Source of the DNA: Branchiostoma floridae
Taxonomy: Eukaryota > Chordata > Leptocardii > Amphioxiformes > Branchiostomatidae
Direction of reading: 5' to 3'
Assembly: GCF_000003815.2 (NCBI RefSeq)
Contig: NC_049988.1
Location: 14,516,803 to 14,580,802, forward strand
DNA length: 64,000 bases
The notes below the pieces were generated by a model. It made no database searches. It was given only the letters and a program-made list of their open reading frames with translations, and had not been told where the DNA came from. The translations under genes and the position numbers were made by a program. Positions within the stretch are counted from its first letter, which is position 1. Every line of letters starts with the position of its first letter. Positions 13,401-25,689 of the stretch are shown piece after piece.

Positions 13401-16400
13401 TATCAGTATCCGTATATAGTGACAGCTGAGTCTGGTCGTTGTCCTTCTTTGTTTAGAGACTATTTAGACAAAGAAGAAGAAAAGGGAGAAACAGAAAAAG
13501 AAAAGTATGTTTCCCTCCCATGAAGGTAGATATAGATAAGTATAGACACATAAAATATTATATTCCATTACAGAAAAAGAAATTATCATTATAACCAATT
13601 ATTAAATCACTATAACCACACATCACCTTTGAAGCAATAACGCCATTGGCAGGTAATCAAGAGGTGAATATTCGAATCCGCACGAGCTATTCCCAGCACG
13701 TTTGTGAGAGCACAAACTTGTCGATAAATGCAAATAAAATCGAGGAAATGGCACATGCTGATAAGCTGCGAAGTTGGTCCCTTGAGGATGCAAAGGTGGC
13801 ATATGCATTGACGGCAATAAATGAGATCGAGAGGTCTCTCTGAAGGAAAGGGGATTGGCTTTTGGGAGGAACACGGAAGAAATGACTCTCTCTTTCTCTC
13901 TGTCTCTCTCTCTGTCTCCCTCTGTGTGTATGTACGTATGTGTATGTTTGTGTACGCGGTTTCTAACCGCCTATTTCGTTCGCCTCAATACCCAATGTTT
14001 TATGATGTGTCATCGCAGAAGATACTCGACTTTAGGTTGTGGAGGTATCTATGAAACCTATGACGGCATTCTCTAAGTGATGCACTAGTAAACGACTGTC
14101 ATACACCCACAATCCCAATGGTTATCTGTGTCCAAACCACTCAAAGTATGTACGTAAAGGTAGGGTGTAAAGTATATATACGTAGTACGATAGAGTAAGA
14201 ACATACACATTTATTTGGACGTGTCCTGACTGTACAGAAGGGGCAATAACAGCCCAGGGTGATCATTGAACACTCTGTAGATTATAGTGCTAGTGATGAA
14301 TAAAATTGTTATTTTCCAAATATGGTCTGACATGATTTGAATCTGGTATTGAATCATTCACTTTTGTTGTCGTAAAACTGTTTTCTTTGGCGTCAGTCCC
14401 TAGGCTCGTTCGTGAAGTTATAAACCACTTAGTGGATACAAATGACTTTTTGAGTGATGCAGTTCAGGGACCTCAGTGCTCGAAATTTCGCGGTGCTTAG
14501 CGTTGGATAAATGAAACCAACATTCAGAATTTGAGATCTGATTTGAGTGTGAATGTAAATTCCATTGTAAAAGCACTCCGCTTTCTTCGGGTATAATCCA
14601 AGAACCACGACCTTCCCCTCGTGCTGCAAATTAAGGCCACGACATGTAAATCTTTTGGACGACATCATTGCGTATCAATTTTCGCCTGGATCTATAGAAA
14701 CAAAAAAAAAGTAAATAAAAGATAGATCCTCTGCAGGACCGGGAATGGGAAGAATGTATCAGCCGGGGACCAGGAAAAAGCGGTCGATTTGGACAGGTGG
14801 TCGCTGAGAAGAGGTGGTCGCTCGGGCAGGTTTATCTGTACTTGCAGAAAGTGATACAACAAGTGAGAGACATGAGTGGAGTGGTATTAGCAGAAGCGAT
14901 ACTGATGTGGCAGCCTTCAGTGTAGTTGCTAACTTGCTTCTGTTTAGTGATACCAGGCTACCGCACTATACTGTTATTTCTAAGGAATAAAATAGCTGGT
15001 TTCTCGCTTCATTTCTTGTCACAAAGTTATTTGAAAATTTACCCATCTTGTTTTTTTGCCCACTCTTGCGTTATATTTGGAGTCTGTCATCCATAGAATT
15101 TACTTGCTACCACCTAATCAAAATATTTCTACAACATTGATGCTTCATATTTCCAGCACTAAGGAAAGAGGCGAATGAGTTTTACAAATTTATGTATCGA
15201 TGTATCATGAGAATCTTATTCAGGCCACGTAAACCGTTATCTGTGTCTGTCTAATGGACGGGTGTTCTGTTAGACACATTATCGAACCCATTTCCGCTCG
15301 GGTAATAAGAACCCCATAAAGATGGCGGATTGGGACCGTTACGTCACGTGACCCCTGGATCTTGAGTGACAGATCTAACTAGGTTACTATGGCGATTGTC
15401 ATTTGACATTACACAGAAAAGCATGGGTAGTGGGTCTATCACCTATGGTATGGCTGTGGGTCCATTGTATGATTCTCTAAGCAGATGACAATATTTGTCG
15501 ATTCTGATGAATATTAGACGTAGCGTACTTCCAGTAGTGACCAGATTGCCATTACGAAAGTTATCTACTATGCATGTTACAAAATACAGATAGAAACGTT
15601 AAGCACAGACAGAATGTAGAATGTGAAAGTCTGTCTAATGATACAGTCGGCGCTACAATGATGCAATTTGGGACTTGCAATGACCACAAATACATAAAAT
15701 TTTATATAACAGTTACTCAACGTCACCTATAGTCCCTCATAAACTAGACGTCATGTTTTTAATATCCCTCCAAGACGGCACAGATTGCCAGAGCACCTCC
15801 AATCTGCCAGAGAATACACCAGGGCACATTCATAATAGGCTCACAGGCTTGGCTAAGTTCCCAGCTGTAAAGCCTACACGTGAGGGGACTTCTGAAAGAT
15901 TCTAAATTCGATTCCCAATCTCACTTCTCTTTCATCGTTACATTGTTCTGTTCAAATGTGCACATTAAGTCCTTTACCAATACACTATACAAATTTCTCG
16001 GACGCGTCATACATGTGAGAGTATAGATTGTATATTTATCAAGAAAGAGTTGTTACCAAGGTATTGAAAAGTACCGAACAAGGTAGATTCTCTTTACCGG
16101 GACGGGTGGCGATACCGACAACCTTTGACCCATTGCTGACGTCACACATACAGAACGACACGTGTCACACAGCCAAAGAGTAAGTAGAAATTTTCAGTGA
16201 GTCCAAATTTTGAGTTGCAGAGCAGTTTGATTTTTCATAATGAGTAAGGTACTAAACACATGGCCATTGACCAACCAATGATTCCAGCAAATCTCTTGAT
16301 CCAATAGGTCACTCAATTCTATAGGGTCAAAATGTAGACATTTTGTAGTTTCATTTCATTTAAAGGTCACATACTCATATATGGTATTGGCACATCCAGC

Positions 16401-19400
16401 CAAATCTGTCTCGTTTGTATCTAATGATTTATTGTAGATCGAAGAGTAAAATCGTTGGAGGAATGTCCTGGACATCCGCTGCGCCTTATCGTAGGATCAC
16501 CCGTGCCATGTGGATGACAGACTGTCGTTTTCTATTGATCAGGTGATCTCGGGAACTCTTGAATTGTAGTCATAACCGTGACCGTTCACCATAGCTATTA
16601 TTTTCCCGCCCATTAAAATCATATTTTTTAGTCATTGTAGTTTTTAGTTTTGATCTTAGTGTTACCTTGTCCTCCAACGACGACGAGGTCAAAGGACTAG
16701 GTAGGCAGGTAGGTAGTTTACTGAGCCATAGTGCACTGCGCTTATTCGCGGTTTGTCATATTCAGATGCTCCTACAAGAAGAAGCTTAATTGACACAAGA
16801 AGAAAGCACAGCGACTTTCTTAAGGTCCACTTCCAAGTAAACCCCAAATCGTAGAATTCTGCTTAAGAAACTATCATGACTAACATAATTAAACCTCCCC
16901 TATCTTGATGGAATCAGGTGGGCTAATCGTAGGTTTTAGTAGAAGAGTGGTACTGATCTTAATGTTGATCAACTTATAATTTTTCCTCCTTGAGCTGCAG
17001 AAATTCCTTGAATAAATGAATTTTCCAAAATAAAGCTCCAGGCTTCAAGACGTTGTATATTTCCAGGAGTCCAACCTGATATCAACGTCACTGCCGGAAC
17101 CAATCCAAGGCAGCTGTAACAAATTGGAGAGAACGACTTTGCTGACATGACAGTATCTAACACATGACACGTAATTAACGCGTCTTGGGGCGATCTGCAA
17201 CCCCGGGCTGGGGATTAAATATGGATGCAGCCATCAACTGTCTTATCTGCAGGCGTTAACGGTAACGTGACGAATCTTCGTGGGCGAATTATTCACTCGC
17301 TTCCGTCAGCAGCCTGTCTATTACAAGATCAAGGGCATGGAAGCTAATCGACCGAGGAACTTTGGCTTTAACGTCTAGTTAAAGTAGCATAAATATCTGT
17401 CTTCGGGACAAAACACACAAACTTGGAGCGTGTCATTCGAAAGCTTTTCAAAGTTCCGTCTTTTTCTACGAAGTATGAGTTTAATTTTCGTACTATAAAC
17501 ACACAAAAATCTGCATATCTCATTACAATATGAGGGGAGTAAAAAACTATCCGATTAGATGAAACAAGTAGAACAAAACATTACTTCACTACAGCGCTGA
17601 TTATATGTTTTCGTTGGTATTCAGCGTAGTCTTGTGTTAGTATTTTTAGCACTTTCTTATCGAGTTGCAACATTGGGGAGGGCACTTGCTTCATGTAAAA
17701 ACGTCTACGTACACAAATAGGTGAAACAAGCTTGAGTTGAAAGGAAATGAAGTTCCTGAGCAAGCTGTTAGCTTAGGAGGCCCAAACATAAACCACTGTT
17801 ACCTGTCCTCAAAAGCCGTATCTGCCACCAAATCCGGACCATACCATTTCGAGAACACACGATACCAGAAATTATGCTACAATACCATTGATAGGCACTA
17901 GGGGACCCAAACTTGACCTTTGTCGTCCCAAGACCTACCTACATATCACAAATACTCAGATACACAAAGAGACAGAAACAGCCACACACAAAACAATATT
18001 GCCTTCAAACAGATCTTGGGTATAGCACAGCAGTAACGCTTCGCCCTGATACAGGTATACTTAACTTGGAATGGCACAGTGGGCATACAATTGATGACTT
18101 GAAGGCATACAAGTATTGCAATTTACACTTTCTTATTGATCGTCTTTTCCCTGGGGCTTGAAGGTCACGCCAGGTCATACGTCAATGTACATGTCACGAT
18201 TAATCTTGGGCAAGGTCATGTCTATCCGTTCTGTGGTTGGATGATTTTAATCAATGAGATGGATTTCGAAATGGTATACAGAACAATCTGCCCTTCATCC
18301 GAATTGGGTGAAAGGTCATCTGTCAACCATCACAAGTCATCAAGATTGCAGAAAGAAAGGTCGCCATTTTGACTTTATTTTCTGCCGTATCACCAAAACT
18401 TTGGGAGGGGGGTTGTTTGACATTGCTATCTATTAACCGAGATTGACTGGAAAATATATTATCTTTGACGGGAGGAAGGCTATGCGCCATTTTGAGTTTA
18501 TTCTATGCCGTATCACCAAAACTTTTTTGAGAAGAGGGTTGGGGGTATTTGCCCTTGCTATCAATCAATCGAGAATGACTGACAGATATCTTGTCGTTGA
18601 CAGGAGAAAGGCTATGTGCTGGGTAATCATTGATCATAGTCATGTGGAATAGGGGTGATGAATGTTGGTTGGATCACACGATTCGGACACTGCCACAGTC
18701 AATGGAACTTCGATTTTCTTCAACTGATCAAGGAGCAAGGAACGTTGGAGGGCAGTTTCAGGGGACAGAGAGCATTGGGTAAGGCCATGTCCACCCGTGC
18801 TGTGGTGGGATGATTCTCTAATCAATGAGATGGATTCCGGAGTGTTATACAGAACAATCTGCCCTTCATCGGAATTGGGTGAAAGGTCATCTGTCAACCA
18901 TCACAAGTCATCAAGATTGCAGAAAGTAAGGCCGCCATTTTGAGTTTATTTTCTGCCGTATCACCAAAACTTTAGAAGGGGGAGGATGTCTTTGCTATCA
19001 GTCAACGAGATTGACTGAAAAAATATCTTCTTGTTGACAGGAGGAAGGCTATGCGCCATTTTTAGTTTATTTTCTGCCGTATCATCAATTTTTTTAGTTG
19101 TTGAGGGGTGGAGGTAGTTGCTTTTGCTATCATTCAATCGAGATTGACTATGATATCTTGTCGTCGACAGAAGAAAGGCTATTTGCTGGGCAATCTCTTT
19201 ATATTGTGACATTGATCATAGTCAATTGGGATGACAGAGAAAATGGTGATAAATGATGGTTTGGACTCTGCTACAGTCAATGGAACTTCGATTTTCTTCC
19301 TCTGAAGGAGCAAGAAGCGTTGGAAAGCAGTTTCAGAGAACATGGAGCAATGCACTCTGCTCATATCGATCTTACAAGAATGATGTTGAAAAATGGCAAA

Positions 19401-22400
19401 GGCTATATCAGTAGACAGACCCATCCATTGTTGCCTCGTGTCCTCATGTCTTATCGCCCAGCTCATCTACATTCGGGCCAGTAAGGTTTCCTAAAATCGC
19501 TGTCCTAAATTGTTACGTGTTCAACCGAAGCCCTTTAATATCCCCGTCTTGAAACCAATCTCTCGTTCTGTCAGACAGTTTTCCGCAGGGACTCGTAAAA
19601 ACTGTGTATGTGCGCAGTATCAACTTCGGTGGGCGTAACTCTAACGCCTACTCGTTTTTATTTCACCCGGGTGTAAGGTTGGTTGTTCCCGCGGCTTCCA
19701 TTGTACGCTAGATTAACCTGTTACTCGAATATACACTTGATAAATCACCAATAGATGAAAAATACAAAGAAAAGGCACAGGGGCATCGCCAGGGGAGTGA
19801 TATGTCATCTGTGTTGAAACAAGAGCGTGGGAAGATAAAATCGCAACCATCTGTCTTCTGAGCCACATTTTGGTACTTTTGGACTGCAGCTTAGGCCACA
19901 GCAAGTAGATTCTATAGATGACATCCTATGCAGAGTGCAGAAATAATAAGATAGCGCGAAAAAAAAGATGGGTAATAAAAAAACAAAATGGCTGTTTTTT
20001 AAATAGGCACCATAAACGTCGTAACAAGATTTGAAGTGCTAGAGACAAAACGTGGCATCACAACCAACCAACAAGGAATTGATTCCTGTATTCAAGAAGT
20101 GAACTAAATGTAGGAAAAGTGACACTAGTGTGGTAGACTGGTATCACTAATCATGTAGGCAACTACACTGCTCATGCCTTCCATATTGGTGCCACTTTTA
20201 CCAACAGTTTCACTTCTGCAACTATAGTCATGGCTACCTCCCAAGTGTCATTTAGTATTTAGTATAATTATTAGGCTACCACACTACATGTATGCCCATT
20301 TTGGTCGATCTTGACCATCCCGGAAGAGGAAAAACTTTTTTCTTCTGAAATCAGGTGAAAATTAATGAGCGCGCTGATGTCATCCATAAAATTTACTTGC
20401 TGTGGCCTTACTCGACGTTGTCCCAGATCTCGTTCCCATGGGAGTCATCGATTCCCGTGACGCTAACATCATTTCCCGTGACGTAAGCAGTTTCAGTCCT
20501 GTTGAATGTACGGATTGACTTCTTGACATTGGACAGCAAACTTCGAGACATTATGATTCAATAGGGAGTTTTAGAAATTTATCGATCGTTTGACTCTGCT
20601 TTCTGTCAAACTTGCCTGTATCCATGGCGTTGTCTGTATTTGTAGTTCTATTCTATTGAAGACGGCGCCGTTATAGGAGTGCATTTTGTGCTGCAAATAT
20701 CAAAGTGGTTCACGGTAAGACTCGCACGCTAAAAGCTACAGTTGAAACGCTAATCTTCAAATTGGACATGACGCCCATTAAAGCGTTACAAACCTACAAG
20801 GGAGCTGCAACTATCTCAATTTGTCACACATTAAAGTGCAGATGGGAGAAACCCCGGACGAACTGCTTGTTCCATTAAGTCACAATTCTGACCAATTTCT
20901 TCTGCTGTCACGAAGCATTACATAAAACGAACAGCTATCTATGAACTTCCCTGCCTCCATTAAAAATGAATGTTTTGCTTTGGGTGTTTCTATCTTTCTG
21001 TCGTCTCAATATCCGTATTTTTCTTGTCAGCAATAACTCTAGAACTTTGGGTTGGATTGTACATATATATGTGGTGATATTTGGCATATATGGATGGGTA
21101 CTGACAAGACAACGGTCAAGGTCGACTTTGGGTCGCCTGGAGGCTTTTCTTTGTATCAGAGCAGACTTGTGAAGTGGAGCCACACAGGGCATAAGTATGT
21201 GTCACATGCACTGACGAATTCTATAATCAACAAAGGAATGACATATATTAATCTATATTTGAAAGGTGACAAAATTCATACGGCTGCAGACAATACATGC
21301 GTAGATTGGTACCTCGTATGCAAAGATTTTCGAACAGCTGTGCTTAAGGAAAACAAGTACTTATATGCTCTATTTATTAAAAGCTAATACAACGCTTTAA
21401 TCATATTAGAAATGTAGTGTTTCGCACTAATGAACGATATTGCTGGTAGCGAACGTCAATACATTTTGATAGTGTCCATTGATTTGTCTTAAATTGGTTT
21501 AAAAAAAATCAGCAATAAAATAAGAAATCCAACTATAGCATTTCAAATATACGACAAAACATGTATTTTACAAAATATGTAAAATTGTAAATAAAGTGAA
21601 TTCAAAATTGTACATAATAAATACTTAACAATAACATTTCGTCTACAAATAATAATCAAACCGCTTATAAATTGTTAGAATACAATTAGAACGAGTGCAA
21701 ATTCAGCAGTATCCAGGATTATAAAGATAATTCCCCGTCACTAAATATTCATTTTGTACAATTAATTAGTTATATGGCCCCCTTAGGTCAGTATTGTCAA
21801 TTGATTACGGTCATTAAAATACTGTGACAAATTCTGCAGCAAGAGTTATTGTAGATTAGAAACATGACGCGACGTTGTAAATGTGGTATCTCACTGCGCT
21901 TGTGGCACCGGTGCGGCACTGCGGGGTTCATTTACTGCGATACTGTTATTTTCCCCGAATTTCGATATTGCGTAATACGTATAAGTATGACTTACACGAC
22001 AGCAAAATACACAAAACATAAGAAATTAAAATTTGTTCTTCAACTCTGAAATTCATTGAATATTCATTGACAAATTCTTCAGCAAGGGTTATTGCATATT
22101 GGAAGCATGACGCGAGGTTGTAAGTAATACCTATGGTAATGTCAGCATTAAGGTAAGCCTTCCGCAGGGCGGTAAAACGCAACGCAGGCCAAATTGATTA
22201 CACAGGGCGGCTTAAGTATGCTCCCTTCCCAAGGATTTAGCTCGGAGGCTGACATGAAATATTAGGGTACCTGCGCAAAGTTTGACAGATTGTGCTCTTA
22301 CTATTCTTCCCGATTCCTTGTTTCATGTCAAAATCTTACTGTAGGACATACTGTCAGGCTTTGTACACAACCGAATTTTGACCTTCTGCCTTTCTGAGGA

Positions 22401-23990
22401 ATATCATACATTATATTGACGCACGTGTTGTGATGAGAATTTGACACAGAGAAATCATTACATTCTATGGCTTCTATTTCTGCCGCTGTATAGAAATGTC
22501 GACTTTCGTGCATATAGAGATACATGCAAATACATTTACAAAATACATATACACATTATTAAGGTAGTTTTGTTTTCTCAAGGGAGCTTCTATATCTTCT
22601 ATTTTGTGCAGTTACATGGATATATAGAGTCTGAAAAATCATGCGATGTTTATGAACATTCTTCCCAATTCTAAAGCAAACAAATGTGTAAGTCAGTGGT
22701 ATGGAGTGGGAGAGAGGTCAGGAGCCCCACCATACTAACTAGAAAGACACCCAGGCTGCGTTCTTGGCATCGCAACAATGTCTATTGGCTACTTTTCACA
22801 TCGTTTAACGATGATGCATCCACCTCTGTGCAAAGTTCATCGCATCAATTTCTACATGGCCGATGCTCCAAACCCTCACTGTTCCGTTGTTGTCTCACCG
22901 TAATCGGAGTTCCGATAGTTTGGCGGGAGGAAAGCGCCGGCCGACCCGGTATTATTTGCGCGGAAGCCGCCTTAAGTGACACTAATGCACGTCGTGATCT
23001 CCCGGCGCTGGTCTAATTCTGTTTTATCATCCACTGACCTTATTTCTAACGGGGAGGGGACTGTGAATATACGAGATGGGTTCGCCCTACCAAAATCCCT
23101 TTCCCAATACAACTCGCCTTGGAAGACTAAGGATAAAGATAAGACTAGTAGTAACAATTTCCAAATCTTCAAGCATTGCACAGCGCGCGAAGCCATTAAA
23201 CTACCTTTATGAATCGTTATAATATTAACGATATTAGCGAAGAATGGCAACTTCTTTGCTGGCAAAACATTTGTATATGATACCTCAAAAGTGAGAAGAC
23301 ATCTTCAATGTGTTTTGTAACATGTACTGATACAGAACAACAAGGGTATTACTCCTGAGTATTTACAAAATGAAGTAGCTTTGGTGGTTCATCTGATTAT
23401 AAATATGTTTTACATGGCGACAATAAATGTCTGTGCAACGAGAATCTCTAATGCAATATATGAGTCATTTTAATTGTTTAAATTTCATCAGTATATACAA
23501 CCGGCGCCAGTATCATAACTAGCATGTAAAAAATGTATAAATCTACATTAGGCGGATTATTATTTTTCTACTCCCCCGTATGAATCTGTTTTTGTATATC
23601 AATGAAGATTATTCTCATATCACAGAGACACGTGTAGAATATATTAACTTTGCCGTTAAGGATACAACGTAAATTTCACACACTATTTCATACTTCAATT
23701 GCCACACCTTAGCACCACAGGGTATCAATACTGGAACAGCACATTTATAAACGCCAAAATTTTCCAGATTCTGTTCAATTTTACACCATCATTTGATGTA
23801 TAGTATCTCGCTGTAAAACATATATTGTAACGCGTATCGACCCACATTAGAGCCACTCCCTAGTGCAAATAACACATACACATGAAACGTGCCAGCATAC
23901 CTGGGTTTGTCTCCGGTCGTACGGCGCGAAGAAATTCAGCACGCTGCGGTCCAAGGAAACCGTCTTCTGCTCCTTATTGTGTTCCTTCAT
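4009..23990 (-). CDS. Divergent VAP-like MSP-domain protein
   Basis: Three exons join in phase 0: 23901-23990 (ATG at 23990, TAA in frame seven codons upstream), 5083-5271 and 4009-4497 (TAA). The product is 255 residues. Residues about 10-125 form a major-sperm-protein (MSP) domain like VAPA/VAPB: SLDRSVLNFFAPYD, then NPSDHHVCFIVKSCAP, YDPKEKIKHKFHIE and ILHLRCAF. VAPs sit in the ER membrane and recruit FFAT-motif proteins to membrane contact sites. Aligned without gaps to human VAPB as I recall it, the FFAT-pocket residues K43, T46, K87 and M89 correspond to I45, S48, K89 and H91. The Pro mutated in ALS8 (P56) is kept (P58). The tail (about 126-255) has a basic stretch (KLRRKKRYR) and an acidic stretch (EEEFEVEDDDSDGSFDD), but no coiled coil and no membrane anchor. 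It is a VAP relative or an MSP-domain paralogue with possibly altered ligand choice. The exon-1 join rests on phase and homology only. Confidence 0.75.
4727..4751. repeat. (AAAC)n microsatellite
   Basis: About six tandem AAAC units lie in intron 2 of the VAP-like gene. A similar tract lies at 31262-31305. Confidence 0.85.
5083..5271 (-). CDS. MSP-domain core exon of VAP-like gene
   Basis: A 189-base phase 0-0 exon encoding the body of the MSP fold. It begins VVRVCNPSDHHVCFIVKSC and ends YDPKEKIKHKFHIE. The acceptor is CATTTTCAG and the donor GTAAGT. This exon gives the strongest VAP similarity in the gene. Confidence 0.85.
10080..10220. repeat. Tandem pair of a ~59-base unit
   Basis: Two adjacent imperfect copies each run TATTGGCCAGGTG..TGTAGAGCT.GTCACT and end in CACTGCACTG. 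Similar 'GGTGGTC..TGTAGAG' fragments occur upstream near 9990-10050 and at 14780-14830 and 39590-39650, which suggests a dispersed repeat. Confidence 0.55.
13028..13385. repeat. Diverged tandem duplication, unit ~165-190 bases
   Basis: Two copies share, in the same order, AGCAAAATTA, GCAAATACATAATGTTTAC, CTTACTCAAA, CGACCAG or CAACCAG, and ACACTTGCTAC. The second copy has an extra internal segment. Confidence 0.65.
18199..19345. repeat. Two-copy tandem duplication with ~570-base period
   Basis: The block at about 18199-18372 recurs at 18769-18942, and the block at about 18640-18780 recurs at 19205-19345. A sub-motif, CGCCATTTTGAGTTTATT then CTGCCGTATCACC, appears four times, starting near 18362, 18485, 18933 and 19054. 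A shorter ~120-base repeat is therefore nested in the longer one. No stable reading frame is kept. Confidence 0.75.
21827..22130. repeat. Truncated GCACCGGTGC-type MITE arm between direct repeats
   Basis: At 21886-21930 there is one arm of the element described at 24445-24677 (GGTATCTCACTGCGCTTG). A ~60-base direct repeat (GACAAATTCT.CAGCAAG.GTTATTG, ending in CATGACGCGA) lies at 21827-21880 and again at 22068-22120. No second arm is visible. Confidence 0.55.
23901..23990 (-). CDS. First coding exon of VAP-like gene
   Basis: Thirty codons start at ATG 23990 and end at a GTATGC donor. The sequence TVSLDRSVLNFFAPYD matches the N-terminal strand of VAP MSP domains, which in human VAPB runs SLEPQHELKFRGPF. 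The exon ends in phase 0, as exon 5083-5271 requires. It is GC-rich like the other two exons. This placement implies an 18.6-kb intron. Confidence 0.68.
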
Positions 23991-24120
23991 CTTCAAGACA
24001 TCAAGATGCTCCAGCCCTTCTTATGAGCGTATCTTTCCTTCCTGGCCCGCGCGCTAAGATGAATCTCGTCGCCGGCCGGTAGTACGCTGTCCTATCACTG
24101 TGTAGAGTGAAGAAGAGTAC
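23991..24120 (-). promoter_or_regulatory. Probable 5' UTR and promoter-proximal region of VAP-like gene
   Basis: A locally GC-rich block with CGCGCG-type steps and GGCCGGCGACGAG lies directly upstream of the ATG at 23990, in otherwise AT-rich DNA. It holds the in-frame TAA stop upstream of the ATG. No TATA box can be defended. Confidence 0.35.
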
Positions 24121-24444
24121 ACGAACGATAACATGGATGAATTCAGGTCACATGTTTTGCGCGTAATGAAATATTACGGCAGGCGCTAGACACGGGGTAG
24201 GCTGTGTCAGAGAAGTGCCAGAGGGGAGAATGAGGGCACGAGCCGCCAATTTGACGGTACGGAGGAATAATTGACGTGACGTTATGCTTAATTTGAAGAT
24301 CATCGAAGGATTAAAATGATACTCATTAATAGGCTAAGCATGTACAGTATTGACATATTTTATTCAGCTATAGATGAATTCTTGTAACAGATAAAACATT
24401 AATGCAAATGCCATAAAACGAATAATTTGCGACCATGAACGTTG

Positions 24445-24677
24445 AGGTGGTATCTCACTGCACTTGGGACACCGGTGCGGCACATAGGGTTGGAAATTAA
24501 AGATACGAATTTCAGAGATGGGAAACGAATTTTCTTATGTTTTGTGTATTTTGTTAACCTTTAAGTCATACTTTTTCGTATTGCGAAATGTCTTAATTGT
24601 AAACAAAACAGTGCTGCATTGAACGAACCCCGCAGTGCCGCACCAGTGCCCCAGGTGCAGTGAGATACCACCCTCAG
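24445..24677. repeat. MITE-like element with ~45-base inverted arms, full copy
   Basis: The left arm starts GGTGGTATCTCACTGCACTT and includes the palindrome-bearing ACCGGTGCGGCAC. The right arm reads, on the opposite strand, GGTGGTATCTCACTGCACCT. The interior is AT-rich with no open frame of note. It is probably a non-autonomous DNA element. Other copies lie at 21886 (half) and 43583-43760. Confidence 0.75.
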
Positions 24678-25419
24678 AGCTTGGCTGCATAACTCGTGAA
24701 AAGACAACCCGGGATTGATGAATTCAGCAAGGCTCAGAGGTGTTATCATAGCGTCTGGCTTATCAATTATTAAAGCATCTAATAAAGTGATGATAGAAAC
24801 ATGATACGTGATGATGGTTATATGTTCTTTTTGAAACAACACAGAACATAGCGAAATATCAGTTTGTATGAAACAGGTAAAAGTAGAGATAAATAATGAC
24901 CGTTTTTAAAATAAACCTCAGTTCCTTTGAAAGTTTGAATATAATTAATCAAAATAATTTCGATTGTGGTATCTTGAAAAACTAACGACTTATCTGAAGG
25001 TAAACCTGGCCTAAAATACATGCAAAGCCCCATCTATGAAGTAATGAATTTACAAAGTAGGTTGCTTATCAAACGCTTTTAGCAAGCATAACATGTTAGA
25101 GACATAAAGTTTACAGTACACTTGTATTTCAAGTCGAAAAACTGTTACAAGCGTGTGCTATGAATCAACGAAAAACAATAAAAGATAAAGATCTTAAACG
25201 TGAAACACAGTATTCCTTGTCTCGGCCTAACAAATCCACCGCCCTGGATTCGCGCCAGTGACTCCGGAGTCCCGATATTGATTAATTGGTTTCTGGTCGT
25301 GCCAGGATATTGGATGAGCAGACGGGGGGTCACCAGATTCTCCTGATAAAGGTCATCAGCAGACAGGGTGTGTGTGCATGGGGGGAGGGGATTTGTCCAG
25401 TCTACTTGTTGTAAAGTGA

Positions 25420-25632
25420 CACCTGTCTTAGGCCTAGGTCCCATTTCCCAACCCGGGGCCTGGCCGGGTAGCTATCGGAAACGAAAAATATGATGATAGG
25501 CAAAAACAGACAGAACGTAAAAATGGATTAGTAAGATTAGTTATTTGTGTATCACCTCACCTCACCTATATTCCTTGGTAAACGCTTGTATTTTTCGGGG
25601 TCCCGTTTCGGAAATGGGACCTAAGTCTTAAG
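25420..25632. repeat. Inverted-repeat element flanked by CTTAGG..GGTCCCATTTCC arms
   Basis: The left arm CTTAGGCCTAGGTCCCATTT is mirrored on the right by GAAATGGGACCTAAGTCTTA. The element is about 210 bases and non-coding. It separates a stray unit of the downstream satellite (25300-25425) from the main array. Confidence 0.5.
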
Positions 25633-25689
25633 AAGAAACCTATCTTAAAATGCAAACGACAGGGATGCCATTTACTGATGAGGTGATGA

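Larger units (their letters stand above)
5272..23900. other. Intron 1 of the VAP-like gene (about 18.6 kb)
   Basis: AT-rich sequence without a convincing gene on either strand; the open frames here are short and lack family similarity. It holds a possible orphan mini-exon (7010-7073), a GC-rich block without a recognisable product (10290-10560), tandem repeats at 10080-10220, 13028-13385 and 18199-19345, a CT microsatellite near 13885-13920, and MITE-related sequence at 21827-22130. Confidence 0.55.
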
